Source: Allomuricauda sp. M10 (GTDB lineage Bacteria > Bacteroidota > Bacteroidia > Flavobacteriales > Flavobacteriaceae). From it: DNA of 64,000 nucleotides. This document shows, in pieces, positions 45,206-53,359 of this stretch. The stretch spans positions 124,001 to 188,000 of the forward strand of contig NZ_JAJGBN010000007.1 of assembly GCF_020782875.1 (NCBI RefSeq). Direction: 5' to 3'. The notes under the pieces are model-generated. The model saw nothing but the letters and a program-made list of their open reading frames with translations, was not told the DNA's origin and did no database searches. How positions within the stretch are numbered: the first letter of the stretch is position 1; each line of letters starts with the position of its first letter. The position numbers and the translations under genes are program-made.

Positions 45206-46054
45206 ATGATGAAGGTTGTACTGCCCACCGATTTTTCCGAAAACGCATTCCATGCCATCAGTTATGCGGCCCAGTTGTTGGAGAATACCACTACTGTTTT
45301 TTATTTGATGCATGCTTATTCGCCCCCTGTTTATCGTATTGATTATGCATTGGGAAGTCCAGGTCAAATGGGTCTGCCAGACGATTTTAGGTATGCCGCG
45401 GAAGCCCAGTTGGATAAAACCCGAGAACGGATCAAAGCCCAATTTGACAACCCTAAACATCAATTTGTTACCCATGCGGCATTCAATACCCTTGAGGATG
45501 AAATAAGGGGGTTTTCCATGAAGGAACAAGTGGATTTGATCATCATGGGTACCCAAGGGGCCACTGGCGCACGGGAAATTTTGTTCGGTTCCAATACCGT
45601 TCACGTGCTCAACCGTACACAGATTCCGGTACTGGCCATTCCTGCAGATTACAAATATATTACCCCTGGTGAAATTTTGTTTCCTACCGACCTCGAAATC
45701 GATTTTGATCAAGTAGATGTTTCCTTTCTTTTAAAAATGGCCAAACTATGGCACTCCAAGATCCATATCATGCATGTGGCTTCCCCAGAAGGATTAATGG
45801 AGGGACAAGAAAATAACAGGGCCCATTTAGAAGGATTGTTAGTGGAACACAACCACACATTTCACGATTTGCCTGATCAGGAGTTGACCACCGCCATCAA
45901 TGCCATACAAGAAAAAGTGACTGCAGAGATGTTGGTAATGGTCAAAAACAAACACACCTTTTTGGAACGGTTGTTCATAGAGCCTGTAATTAAAAATATA
46001 GGTCTTCACAGTCTTATTCCCTTTTTGGTATTGCCCTATAACCTTAAAAGTTAA
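45206..46054 (+). CDS. Universal stress protein (Usp 3)
   Basis: 282 residues, opening MMKVVLPTDFSENAFHAISYA. First Usp domain with intact pattern GTQGATGAREILFGS; second domain without the glycine pattern (VMVKNKHTFLERLFIEPVIK). Followed after 3 bases by the Usp 4 gene, so the two share the promoter under box E. The ending ...SLIPFLVLPYN is shared with Usp 4, a sign of local duplication. Confidence 0.9.
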   Translation: MMKVVLPTDFSENAFHAISYAAQLLENTTTVFYLMHAYSPPVYRIDYALGSPGQMGLPDDFRYAAEAQLDKTRERIKAQFDNPKHQFVTHAAFNTLEDEIRGFSMKEQVDLIIMGTQGATGAREILFGSNTVHVLNRTQIPVLAIPADYKYITPGEILFPTDLEIDFDQVDVSFLLKMAKLWHSKIHIMHVASPEGLMEGQENNRAHLEGLLVEHNHTFHDLPDQELTTAINAIQEKVTAEMLVMVKNKHTFLERLFIEPVIKNIGLHSLIPFLVLPYNLKS

Positions 46055-46057
46055 GCC

Positions 46058-46873
46058 ATGTTACAAATTTTGGTCCCAACGGATTTTTCCAATAACTCAT
46101 ACAATGCCCTTTATTATGCTGCAAAGCTGTTCAAAACCAAGGAATGTACTTTTCATTTGGTAAATGTTTGTGCCACTTCAGGAGGAAGTGTTTCAGAAAC
46201 TGAACAAGTGGAATCCGTACAAGGGTTAGATGCCATGGCACACAGATTGGTGCTGGATTTGGGGAAAAATTCCAAACACCAGATCAAAAAAGTGTCCTTA
46301 TGCCATACTGTGACCAAAGGAATTTCAGGGTATGCCAAGGAACTTCAGATAGATCTGATGGTCATAGGTAACAAAGCGAAAGAGGAGGGGGCCAACATCC
46401 TGTTCGGTAACAATGCCATGCAATTGGTACGCGAAGTAAATCAGTGCCCCGTATTGATCGTACCTTTGGAAATAGATTTCAAACCTGTGGAAAGAATGGC
46501 CTTCGTATCCAATTATGTCAATCCTATAGCGCAGGAAAATGTGAAGGCGCTTTTGTTTTTTTCCAATATTATGGATAGCGCATTGATGCCCATGAGTATT
46601 GAAGAAAGTAAGGGGACGGATGCCATGGCCAAACATAAGGCGAAGTTTTTAAAAGCGGTTTCCAAAATCCTTTCCAAGGAAGTGGTCTTGCCTGTGTTTC
46701 AGGATAAGGTGAGGACCATTTTGGAATTTGTGGAGTTGTGGAACATTGACATGCTTTGCATGGTCTATTACCAACATCATTTCTTTTTGGAATTCATCGG
46801 TAAAGGAATCATCAAAGACCTGAATACCAAATTGGCGGTTCCCTTTTTGATTCTTCCTGACCGGTCAAGATGA
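46058..46873 (+). CDS. Universal stress protein with degenerate ATP site (Usp 4)
   Basis: 271 residues, opening MLQILVPTDFSNNSYNALYYA. In the first domain the ATP pattern is altered to GNKAKEEGANILFGN (second Gly to Ala, Ser to Asn), and the second domain has none, so this copy probably binds nucleotide poorly or not at all. It could act as a heteromeric partner of Usp 3, with which it is cotranscribed. Its stop codon lies inside CRP/FNR-type box F of the next gene. Confidence 0.88.
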   Translation: MLQILVPTDFSNNSYNALYYAAKLFKTKECTFHLVNVCATSGGSVSETEQVESVQGLDAMAHRLVLDLGKNSKHQIKKVSLCHTVTKGISGYAKELQIDLMVIGNKAKEEGANILFGNNAMQLVREVNQCPVLIVPLEIDFKPVERMAFVSNYVNPIAQENVKALLFFSNIMDSALMPMSIEESKGTDAMAKHKAKFLKAVSKILSKEVVLPVFQDKVRTILEFVELWNIDMLCMVYYQHHFFLEFIGKGIIKDLNTKLAVPFLILPDRSR

Positions 46874-46883
46874 CGCAAATCAT
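46870..46883 (+). promoter_or_regulatory. CRP/FNR-type box F (ATGAC-N4-ATCAT)
   Basis: ATGACGCAAATCAT overlaps the stop codon of the Usp 4 gene. Exactly 22 bases later is TAGCTTTA (46906-46913). Because the transcript should begin a few bases after 46913, ATG codons at 46887 and 46914 cannot serve well and the start at 46932 is chosen. Confidence 0.74.
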
Positions 46884-46931
46884 GGCATGTTTTTAAAGTT
46901 GGGTGTAGCTTTAATGAAAAACATAAAAGTA

Positions 46932-47783
46932 ATGGACAAGCGTGTATTATTACCCACGGATTATTCTAAAAATGCACTGAACGCCATTAGATATGCCTTT
47001 GAGTTGTACAAAGACGTTCGGTGTGATTTTTACCTTTTGAACGCATTCCATGTTTCTGGCTATAATCTAGACAGCATGAGGGTGCCCGAAATTGGAGAAC
47101 CTTTATATGAGGCTGCAAAAAAAGAAGCAGAGGACGGTATGGACCGTTTAATGGAAATCCTCGATCTGCATCCTGATAATGACAAACATGCCCTGTACAC
47201 TATTGTCACCTTCAATAGTCTTACGGAAGCCATTCGTAATGTGATCGAAAAGAAAGATATTGACATCATCATCATGGGCACCAAAGGGGTTACGGATGCC
47301 AAGGCCAGGGTTTTTGGAACCAATACCGTATCGGTGATGGAGCGCATCAAGGAATGCCCGGTCATTGCCGTCCCAAGCGATTTTTCCGTGGAACCTCCAA
47401 AGGAAATTGCCTTCCCGACCGACTACAGGACCCACTTTAAAAAACGCGAAATTGAATACCTTATCGAGATTGCCAAACTGCATGGTGCCAAGATCAATGT
47501 ATTGCATATAGATAGAGACAAGGATGGTAAGTTGAGTAGGGTGGAAGAGGAAAACAAAAAATTGTTGATGGACATTTTGGAAGGGACTGATTATGAAACC
47601 CATTTTTTGTCCTCGGTGAAGGTGAGCAAGGGAATCCATCTCTTTGTGGAGAGCAAACATTGCGATATGATCGTTTTCATGAACAGAAAGCATCTGTTCT
47701 TTGGCAGTATCCTATCCAACCCCTTGGTCAAGGAAATGGGCTATGATCCCGAAGTGCCCATATTGGAACTCAATGATAACTGA
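46932..47783 (+). CDS. Universal stress protein (Usp 5)
   Basis: 283 residues from the ATG at 46932 (MDKRVLLPTDYSKNALNAIRYA). Two earlier in-frame ATGs lie within or against the promoter. First domain with intact ATP pattern GTKGVTDAKARVFGT; second domain lacks it (VFMNRKHLFFGSILSNPLVKE). Followed after 12 bases by a small gene of unknown function, probably cotranscribed. Confidence 0.9.
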   Translation: MDKRVLLPTDYSKNALNAIRYAFELYKDVRCDFYLLNAFHVSGYNLDSMRVPEIGEPLYEAAKKEAEDGMDRLMEILDLHPDNDKHALYTIVTFNSLTEAIRNVIEKKDIDIIIMGTKGVTDAKARVFGTNTVSVMERIKECPVIAVPSDFSVEPPKEIAFPTDYRTHFKKREIEYLIEIAKLHGAKINVLHIDRDKDGKLSRVEEENKKLLMDILEGTDYETHFLSSVKVSKGIHLFVESKHCDMIVFMNRKHLFFGSILSNPLVKEMGYDPEVPILELNDN

Positions 47784-47795
47784 AAAGTGCAAAAG

Positions 47796-48227
47796 ATGAA
47801 AAGAGTTGGAATTTGGTTGGATAAAAAAGAGGCCCTTGGGGTGGTCTTGGAGGATGGTGGGGAAAGTGTTTTCAATGTAGAATCCGAATTGGAGTTTTTC
47901 AATCCCAAAGGGGGATCACGTTCCAAGGCCAACTGGGGACCACAGGATGTGGTGCAGGACAGTAAGTACCTGGAAAGGGAAAAACATCAGTTAAAAAGGT
48001 ATTTTGAAAACATAACCTTGGAGCTGCATGATGTGGATGAACTTGCCATTTTTGGGCCAGCTGAGGCCCCGGAAAAGTTTTTGGATGAACTGGAAGAACG
48101 CTACCCTGCTTTGGCCCAAAAAATCATCGCTTCGGAAAAAGCGGACAGTATGACCCAGAACCAATTCACCGCCTTGGTAAAACAAACCTTTGGTATGGAT
48201 GATCGATACCCGGACAAAAGCATTTAG
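47796..48227 (+). CDS. Small protein, possibly release-factor-like fold
   Basis: 143 residues from the ATG at 47796 (a GTG three codons earlier is possible). Opens MKRVGIWLDKKEALGVVLEDG, a strand-turn-strand with W/D-K pattern, and has a later block DVDELAIFGPAEAPEKFLDEL. This layout recalls the bacterial relatives of archaeo-eukaryotic release-factor domains that occur in stress loci, but I cannot confirm the family. No signal peptide or membrane segment. Cotranscribed with Usp 5. Confidence 0.5.
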   Translation: MKRVGIWLDKKEALGVVLEDGGESVFNVESELEFFNPKGGSRSKANWGPQDVVQDSKYLEREKHQLKRYFENITLELHDVDELAIFGPAEAPEKFLDELEERYPALAQKIIASEKADSMTQNQFTALVKQTFGMDDRYPDKSI

Positions 48228-48235
48228 AACCACCT

Positions 48236-48253
48236 AAATGATTTAAATCATTT
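48236..48253 (+). promoter_or_regulatory. CRP/FNR-type box G, 18-base perfect palindrome
   Basis: AAATGATTTAAATCATTT contains ATGAT-N4-ATCAT (48238-48251). Exactly 22 bases after that core is TACCTTAA (48274-48281), a weaker -7-like element. The gene at 48312 starts 30 bases later. The inner 13 bases are identical to box H, 4 kb away. Confidence 0.74.
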
Positions 48254-48311
48254 CAAAAAGACCGACCAAACCTTACCTTAATGAATGCCTTGGAACTAAA
48301 AACCTCGGGTC

Positions 48312-48716
48312 ATGGTCAAATTGGGAAAAATAGGGGATTTGCACAAGGAACTCCAGATCTGGAATTCCTACCTGCAGTTCATTGATGATGAGATGCTCTT
48401 CATCCAGCGGTTGTTGAACTCCTATGTTTTTGAACCAAGAACACCTAATCTTTTTGAGAGGTTGGAAGAGTTTAAACGGGATTTCGCCCTTTCCAAAAAG
48501 GAAAAGAACCGATTGAAAAAAGCGATTCTGGAGCATGAAAAACATTTAGGTGGATTGATCGAATGCACCACGGACGACTGCGATGCCCACTACTACCAAA
48601 AACACCAAACGTTCAAGGATGCCATGACGGTTTACATTGAGAATTATCTCAATCTAAAGAACAAGGTGTACAGCTATGCGGGATCGATTCTAAAGCGAAA
48701 AAAACCGCAGGATTGA
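48312..48716 (+). CDS. Helical protein of unknown function (paralogue 1)
   Basis: 134 residues, all helical, highly charged, with coiled-coil character and a basic C-terminus (SILKRKKPQD). It matches the protein at 49279 in spacing of W, F, Y, H and the final (S/V)-x-I-(L/I)-K-R-K-K, so the two are paralogues on either side of hsp20. No family recognised. First gene after CRP/FNR-type box G. A soluble stress-induced partner of Hsp20 or of membranes is possible, but nothing in the sequence proves it. Confidence 0.65.
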   Translation: MVKLGKIGDLHKELQIWNSYLQFIDDEMLFIQRLLNSYVFEPRTPNLFERLEEFKRDFALSKKEKNRLKKAILEHEKHLGGLIECTTDDCDAHYYQKHQTFKDAMTVYIENYLNLKNKVYSYAGSILKRKKPQD

Positions 48717-48783
48717 GATACAATACCAATGCCGGTACACTGGATATGGTACAACAAAGATTCATTATTCTAAATTTTTAATT

Positions 48784-49224
48784 ATGTCACTGGTTAAATT
48801 AAACGGAAAGCGATTTCCATGGAATGAGAGCTTGATCGATTTTTTTAATCGAGACACTTTTATTGATGATGATTTTTTCAACTTGGAAAAATCCATGCCA
48901 TCAATGAACGTGAAGGAGCACGATGATGATTTTGAAATTGAGTTGGCGGCCCCAGGGTTCGACAAAAAGGATTTCAACATCACCATGAAAGATGACCTTT
49001 TGGAAGTTTCTGCACAAAAAAGCAAAGAAGAAACCGAAAAGGATGAAGACTACACAAGAAGGGAGTTCAATTACAATTCGTTTACCCGAACCATGCAATT
49101 GCCCCATTCCGTAGATCCAAAAAAAGAAGTGAAGGCCACTTATAAAAATGGGATCCTGAAGTTGCATCTTCTTAAAATGGAGGAAGCCAAGGAAAAACCC
49201 AAAAAAGTAATTGAAGTGGTTTAG
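48784..49224 (+). CDS. Hsp20/alpha-crystallin small heat shock protein
   Basis: 146 residues. The central alpha-crystallin domain (about 42-135) has the pattern FEIELAAPGFDKKDFNITMKDDLLEVSA and the closing AxYKNGIL (ATYKNGILKLHL). ATP-independent holdase that forms oligomers and protects unfolding proteins. Short N-terminal arm with a WNESLIDFFNR helix. It lies between two paralogous helical-protein genes, 67 bases after the first. No box of the CRP/FNR type lies directly before it; read-through from box G is likely. Confidence 0.95.
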   Translation: MSLVKLNGKRFPWNESLIDFFNRDTFIDDDFFNLEKSMPSMNVKEHDDDFEIELAAPGFDKKDFNITMKDDLLEVSAQKSKEETEKDEDYTRREFNYNSFTRTMQLPHSVDPKKEVKATYKNGILKLHLLKMEEAKEKPKKVIEVV

Positions 49225-49234
49225 GCAAGAACAT

Positions 49235-49263
49235 GCGGCAAATGGATTTTTCCCATTTGCCGC
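49235..49263 (+). terminator. Strong hairpin after hsp20
   Basis: GCGGCAAATGG and CCATTTGCCGC form a perfect 11-base stem with a 7-base loop, 10 bases after the hsp20 stop and 15 bases before the next gene. There is no T-run after the stem, so it may act as a partial terminator or an RNA-stability element that sets the level of hsp20 relative to the next gene. Confidence 0.6.
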
Positions 49264-49278
49264 TTAAAATGAAAAGCA

Positions 49279-49722
49279 ATGAAGACAAAAATTCAAAAAG
49301 GGACCTTTAGGGAATGGTTGACTGCCGAAGAATTACATGATGCCTCCAAAAAATGGTCCTCCGAATTAAAATTTGCCAAGGACGAGCAAAAGTTCCTGAA
49401 CAGTATGGTAAAGGACTATACCTTGGATATTATAGATTCTGACATGTTCAATACCGTGCAACCTGTAGTGGAAGTTTTGAACAAATCCGAAAAAGAATTG
49501 ATCGATCTTTTCAAAAAGGTACAGTTGCACGAAAACCAACTCCAGATCATGGTGGACGATGTTAACCAAAGCCGCATGGAAAATGCCTATCTGGATACCC
49601 ATGCCGACCTGGAAAAGGAAATGGAACGTTATTTTATGAAATATCGGGATGCCAAGAATAGGATGTTCGATATTGTTTCGCAGGTAATTAAAAGGAAAAA
49701 ACAAAAAAGGCTATTGAATTAA
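49279..49722 (+). CDS. Helical protein of unknown function (paralogue 2)
   Basis: 147 residues, all helical, charged, ending in a strongly basic tail (VIKRKKQKRLLN). Shares with the protein at 48312 an early W-x-x-x-L-x-F block, a central L-H-E-x-x-L segment, a Y-x-x-x-H motif and the basic end. No catalytic motif, signal peptide or membrane segment. Followed after 22 bases by the D-lactate dehydrogenase gene. Confidence 0.62.
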   Translation: MKTKIQKGTFREWLTAEELHDASKKWSSELKFAKDEQKFLNSMVKDYTLDIIDSDMFNTVQPVVEVLNKSEKELIDLFKKVQLHENQLQIMVDDVNQSRMENAYLDTHADLEKEMERYFMKYRDAKNRMFDIVSQVIKRKKQKRLLN

Positions 49723-49744
49723 GGCCGATACAAACAGAAAAACA

Positions 49745-50752
49745 ATGAAAGTTCTGGTATACAGTGCCAAGGATTTTGAGGTGGAAAACCTCAAGAAGGC
49801 CAATGGGGAGAGGCACAAGATCAAATTTGTACCCGAAGCCTTGGATGCTACCACGGCAGTCATGGCCGCCGGGTACGATGCCATTTCCATTTTTTCAAAT
49901 GACGATGCTTCGTTGGTGGTCCTCGAAATCCTCAAGGAATTTGGGGTAAAGTATATCACCCTTCGGGCCACGGGATATAACAATGTGAGCATTAAATCGG
50001 CCATGAGGATCGGATTAAAGGTGGCCTATGCCCCGGAATATTCGCCCCATGCCATTGCGGAACATACCATTGGCCTTCTCTTGGCCCTCAACAGGAAATT
50101 GGTCTTGGCCCATGAACAGGTAAGCCGGTATAATTTTTCCTTGGACAATTTGATTGGGTTCGATCTGAATGGAAAAACAGTTGGTATTTATGGAACCGGT
50201 AAGATCGGTTCCATATTGGTGAAGATCTTCCATGCGTTCGGATGCAAGGTGATCGCTACGGATATCCATCAAAACCAATATCTGGAAAACCATTACGATT
50301 TGGAATATCTTCCATTGGAAGAAATGTTCAAAAAGGCGGATATCGTAAGCATCAATGTTCCTCTTTCCTACGAAACCCACCATTCCATCAATGCATTCCA
50401 TTTCAAGTTGATGAAAAAAGGATCGTTTGTGGTCAACACGGCCCGCGGTGGGATCATAAAAACCGAAGATCTGATTGAAGCCCTAAAAAAGGGAATCTTG
50501 GGAGGTTATGCTACGGATGTATATGAAGGGGAACGGGGCATCTTTTTTAAGGATTTGAGTAAAAAGGGCATTGAGGATCAAAAGCTAAAAGAACTTATTG
50601 CCATGCCGAATGTGTTGATTACCCCTCACCAAGCCTTTGCTACTAAAGAAGCCTTGGAACGTATCGCAGCCACGACCCTGTATAATTTGGATTGTTGGGA
50701 AGAGGGCAGGACCTGTAAAAATGAGTTGGGATACGAGACCTTTGCCCTATAA
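49745..50752 (+). CDS. ldhA: D-lactate dehydrogenase-type 2-hydroxyacid dehydrogenase
   Basis: 335 residues. The NAD-binding domain holds GIYGTGKIGSILVKIFHAFG, then NTARGGII, the substrate Arg in the same block, and the catalytic His in LITPHQAFATKEAL. The N-terminal YITLRATGYNNV and EYSPHAIAEHTIGL are typical of fermentative D-LDH. It reduces pyruvate to D-lactate and regenerates NAD+, which fits a locus under an oxygen- or redox-related regulator. It follows the hsp20 cluster on the same strand and overlaps the cardiolipin synthase gene tail to tail by 6 bases. Confidence 0.9.
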   Translation: MKVLVYSAKDFEVENLKKANGERHKIKFVPEALDATTAVMAAGYDAISIFSNDDASLVVLEILKEFGVKYITLRATGYNNVSIKSAMRIGLKVAYAPEYSPHAIAEHTIGLLLALNRKLVLAHEQVSRYNFSLDNLIGFDLNGKTVGIYGTGKIGSILVKIFHAFGCKVIATDIHQNQYLENHYDLEYLPLEEMFKKADIVSINVPLSYETHHSINAFHFKLMKKGSFVVNTARGGIIKTEDLIEALKKGILGGYATDVYEGERGIFFKDLSKKGIEDQKLKELIAMPNVLITPHQAFATKEALERIAATTLYNLDCWEEGRTCKNELGYETFAL

Positions 50753-52153
50753 AAGCGGACTCAACAGTTTGGCAAATCCTTCAATCAATTTGTTCAGCCA
50801 CGGGCGTTGGCTGTATTTGTGGTAATCGTTCAACACTTTGGATTTGGCACAGTCCTCCAAAAACTCCTGCTTCATGTGTTGGCAAAGAGTTTCATCATAG
50901 ACAAAGGCTTGTGCCTCATAATTCTGTTGTAGACTTCTATTGTCCAAGTTGGCTGTTCCGATGCTGGCAATCTCATCATCGCAGAGCATTACCTTGCTGT
51001 GTAAAAAACCATCTGAGAACAAGTACACTTTGATCCCTGCTTTCAGGTACGATTCATAGTAAGCCCGAACACACCAGTCCACCAGTTTAATGTCCGTAGT
51101 GGCGGACATCAACAACCGAACATCCACACCACTGAGCGCAGCGGTCATCAGCCCTTGCAATATGGCATGGTTGGGAATGATGTATGGGTTCACGATGTAG
51201 AGGTATTTTTCTGCGCTGTTGATGATGGAGAAATACACTTGCTCCATCACGTCAAAATCATCATCCGGGCCACTGGGAACAATTTGGAGTGCCACCTGTG
51301 CATTGTTCGACTTTGCAATTTTAAAAGATTCCATATTTACTTGAATGCCGCTGGCCAAATACCAATCCGTAATGAAAATCCGGTTGAGGTAATCAACAGC
51401 CTCTCCTTCAATTTTTAAATGGGTATCGTGCCATTTTCCCAAGGACGGATTACCTTTTAAGTATTTGTCCGAAATGTTGATACCACCAGTAAATCCCATT
51501 TTGTTGTCCACAACAATAATTTTACGGTGGTTACGGTAATTGAGGGCGGTTAGGAACCGTCCAAACCGGAAGGGAAGAAACTGAGCTGTTTCCACCCCAA
51601 TCGCCTTTAACTTCTTCAAATACTTTTTGCTAAGGGAATAACTTCCGATGCCATCGTATAAAAGGCGAATAGTGACCCCTTGGTTAATTTTTCTTTGGAA
51701 GATTTCCAAAAGCTTCTCCGCGAGCAAGCCATCCTCATAAATGTAATATTGCAGGTGGATGTGTTCCTCGGCACTTTCGAGAGCCTCAAAAATACTTTCA
51801 AAGGTGATTCTACCATCTTGGAGTAGGTTGATTTCATTGGTACACGTAACCGGACAATTGACCGTGTTATGGATGAGGCGGGATATTTTTTGTTTGTTGG
51901 ATGATAGCGGTGGGTCACAATGCACATAAGGAATGTTAGAAAGATGGGTTACCGCATTTTTCAAGGAGAACATTTTACTCTTTCTTCTGTTTCTTCCAAA
52001 CAAAAGATAGAGCATTACACCCCCAACCGGAATGGTAAAAATGGCCAAAAGCCATGCCAAGGTCTTGCTGGGTCTTACCCCGTTCAAAAGCAAGCTTACC
52101 ACCATGATCAGGGCGATCAAAATATAAATCCCTATGGCAATGGGTATAAGCAT
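50747..52153 (-). CDS. Cardiolipin synthase (phospholipase D family)
   Basis: About 468 residues from the ATG at 52153; a TTG at 52204 would add 17. Two N-terminal membrane helices (about 3-25 and 33-55) precede two PLD domains with HKD motifs HRKIIVVDNKMGFTGG and HSKVMLCDDEIASIGTAN. Joins two phosphatidylglycerols into cardiolipin at the inner membrane. Membrane remodelling fits a stress or non-growth state. Divergent from the alcohol dehydrogenase gene; CRP/FNR-type box H lies in the gap, but no -7 element in this direction is clear. Confidence 0.92.
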   Translation of the reverse strand: MLIPIAIGIYILIALIMVVSLLLNGVRPSKTLAWLLAIFTIPVGGVMLYLLFGRNRRKSKMFSLKNAVTHLSNIPYVHCDPPLSSNKQKISRLIHNTVNCPVTCTNEINLLQDGRITFESIFEALESAEEHIHLQYYIYEDGLLAEKLLEIFQRKINQGVTIRLLYDGIGSYSLSKKYLKKLKAIGVETAQFLPFRFGRFLTALNYRNHRKIIVVDNKMGFTGGINISDKYLKGNPSLGKWHDTHLKIEGEAVDYLNRIFITDWYLASGIQVNMESFKIAKSNNAQVALQIVPSGPDDDFDVMEQVYFSIINSAEKYLYIVNPYIIPNHAILQGLMTAALSGVDVRLLMSATTDIKLVDWCVRAYYESYLKAGIKVYLFSDGFLHSKVMLCDDEIASIGTANLDNRSLQQNYEAQAFVYDETLCQHMKQEFLEDCAKSKVLNDYHKYSQRPWLNKLIEGFAKLLSPLL

Positions 52154-52257
52154 GGGAGTATAACTTTCTATCAATGTTAAAGATAAAGTGATTTCATCTC
52201 GCAAAAACTGACCGTTTTCATACTATGGGGAAGTTAAGAAGGTCATATTCCAAATTC

Positions 52258-52271
52258 ATGATTTAAATCAC
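52258..52271 (+). promoter_or_regulatory. CRP/FNR-type box H (ATGAT-N4-ATCAC)
   Basis: ATGATTTAAATCAC, 41 bases before the alcohol dehydrogenase start. A full TAnnTTTG element, TACCTTTG (52283-52290), begins 11 bases after the box, one helical turn closer than the 22 bases at boxes B and D-G. The effect on this promoter could therefore differ in sign or strength. Confidence 0.65.
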
Positions 52272-52312
52272 TGTTTTCATTTTACCTTTGTTGGTAAACC
52301 AACCTAAGTTTC

Positions 52313-53359
52313 ATGCGAGCCATTGTTTACGAAAAATTCCAAGGGCCACTCACCCTTCAAAATGTTCTGGATCCCACCCCTAAAAATCATGGGGTAGTGG
52401 TAAAAGTGACCGCTACAGGTCTTTGCCGAAGCGATTGGCATGGGTGGATGGGCCACGATGCAGATATTGTTTTGCCCCATGTGCCAGGTCACGAATTGGC
52501 GGGCATTATTGCCGAAGTTGGAAAAGACGTCAAAAACTTTAAAGTGGGGGACAGGGTAACTGTTCCTTTTGTATGTGGATGCGGCACTTGCCCAGAATGC
52601 CATTCCGGGAACCATCAGGTATGTGATAATCAAACCCAACCCGGGTTTACCCATTGGGGCTCTTTTGCAGAATATGTGAACTTGGACCATGCGGATATCA
52701 ATTTGGTTAAACTTCCCGAGGAGATCACTGATATTACGGCGGCTATTTTGGGTTGTAGGTTTGTTACATCCTTCAGAGCGGTGGTAGACCAAGGGAAAGT
52801 ACAGGGAGGCCAATTTGTGGCGGTTCATGGGTGTGGCGGGGTTGGATTATCTGCCATTATGATTGCCAATGCTTTGGGTGCACAGGTCATCGCGATTGAC
52901 ATCAATGAGGAAACTTTGAAGTTAGCAACCGAATTAGGGGTGACCAAAACCATAAATGCTTCCAAATCTCCAAATGTAATAGAGGAAGTGAAAGAATATA
53001 CCCATGGTGGTGCCCATGTTTCACTGGATGCACTTGGCAGCCAGGCTACGTGTTTCAATTCCATAGCCAATTTGCGAAAACGGGGTAAACATATTCAGGT
53101 TGGTTTGATGACGGGAGACCATCAACACCCCAAAGTGCCCATGGACAAAGTTTTGGCCAATGAGTTGGAAATTCTAGGCAGTCATGGTATGCAGGCTTTT
53201 CGGTATACGGCTATGCTCGAAATGATTAAAGAAGGCAAACTCAGTCCACAAAAGTTAGTGGAAAGAACAATTTCTTTGGAAGATGCTATCATAGAATTAC
53301 CCAATATGGACAAGTTTGTCAATAAAGGCGTTTTGGTCATTGATGATTTTGGAAAATAA
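52313..53359 (+). CDS. Zinc-dependent alcohol dehydrogenase (MDR family)
   Basis: 348 residues. Catalytic zinc ligands in [10 protein letters not shown] and GHELAG; structural zinc lobe with four cysteines in [20 protein letters not shown]-binding [14 protein letters not shown] cytoplasmic medium-chain dehydrogenase that interconverts alcohols and aldehydes, a fermentative redox valve together with the D-LDH. It has a TAnnTTTG promoter and a CRP/FNR-type box. The 3' end overlaps the convergent racemase gene by 23 bases. Confidence 0.93.
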   Translation: MRAIVYEKFQGPLTLQNVLDPTPKNHGVVVKVTATGLCRSDWHGWMGHDADIVLPHVPGHELAGIIAEVGKDVKNFKVGDRVTVPFVCGCGTCPECHSGNHQVCDNQTQPGFTHWGSFAEYVNLDHADINLVKLPEEITDITAAILGCRFVTSFRAVVDQGKVQGGQFVAVHGCGGVGLSAIMIANALGAQVIAIDINEETLKLATELGVTKTINASKSPNVIEEVKEYTHGGAHVSLDALGSQATCFNSIANLRKRGKHIQVGLMTGDHQHPKVPMDKVLANELEILGSHGMQAFRYTAMLEMIKEGKLSPQKLVERTISLEDAIIELPNMDKFVNKGVLVIDDFGK

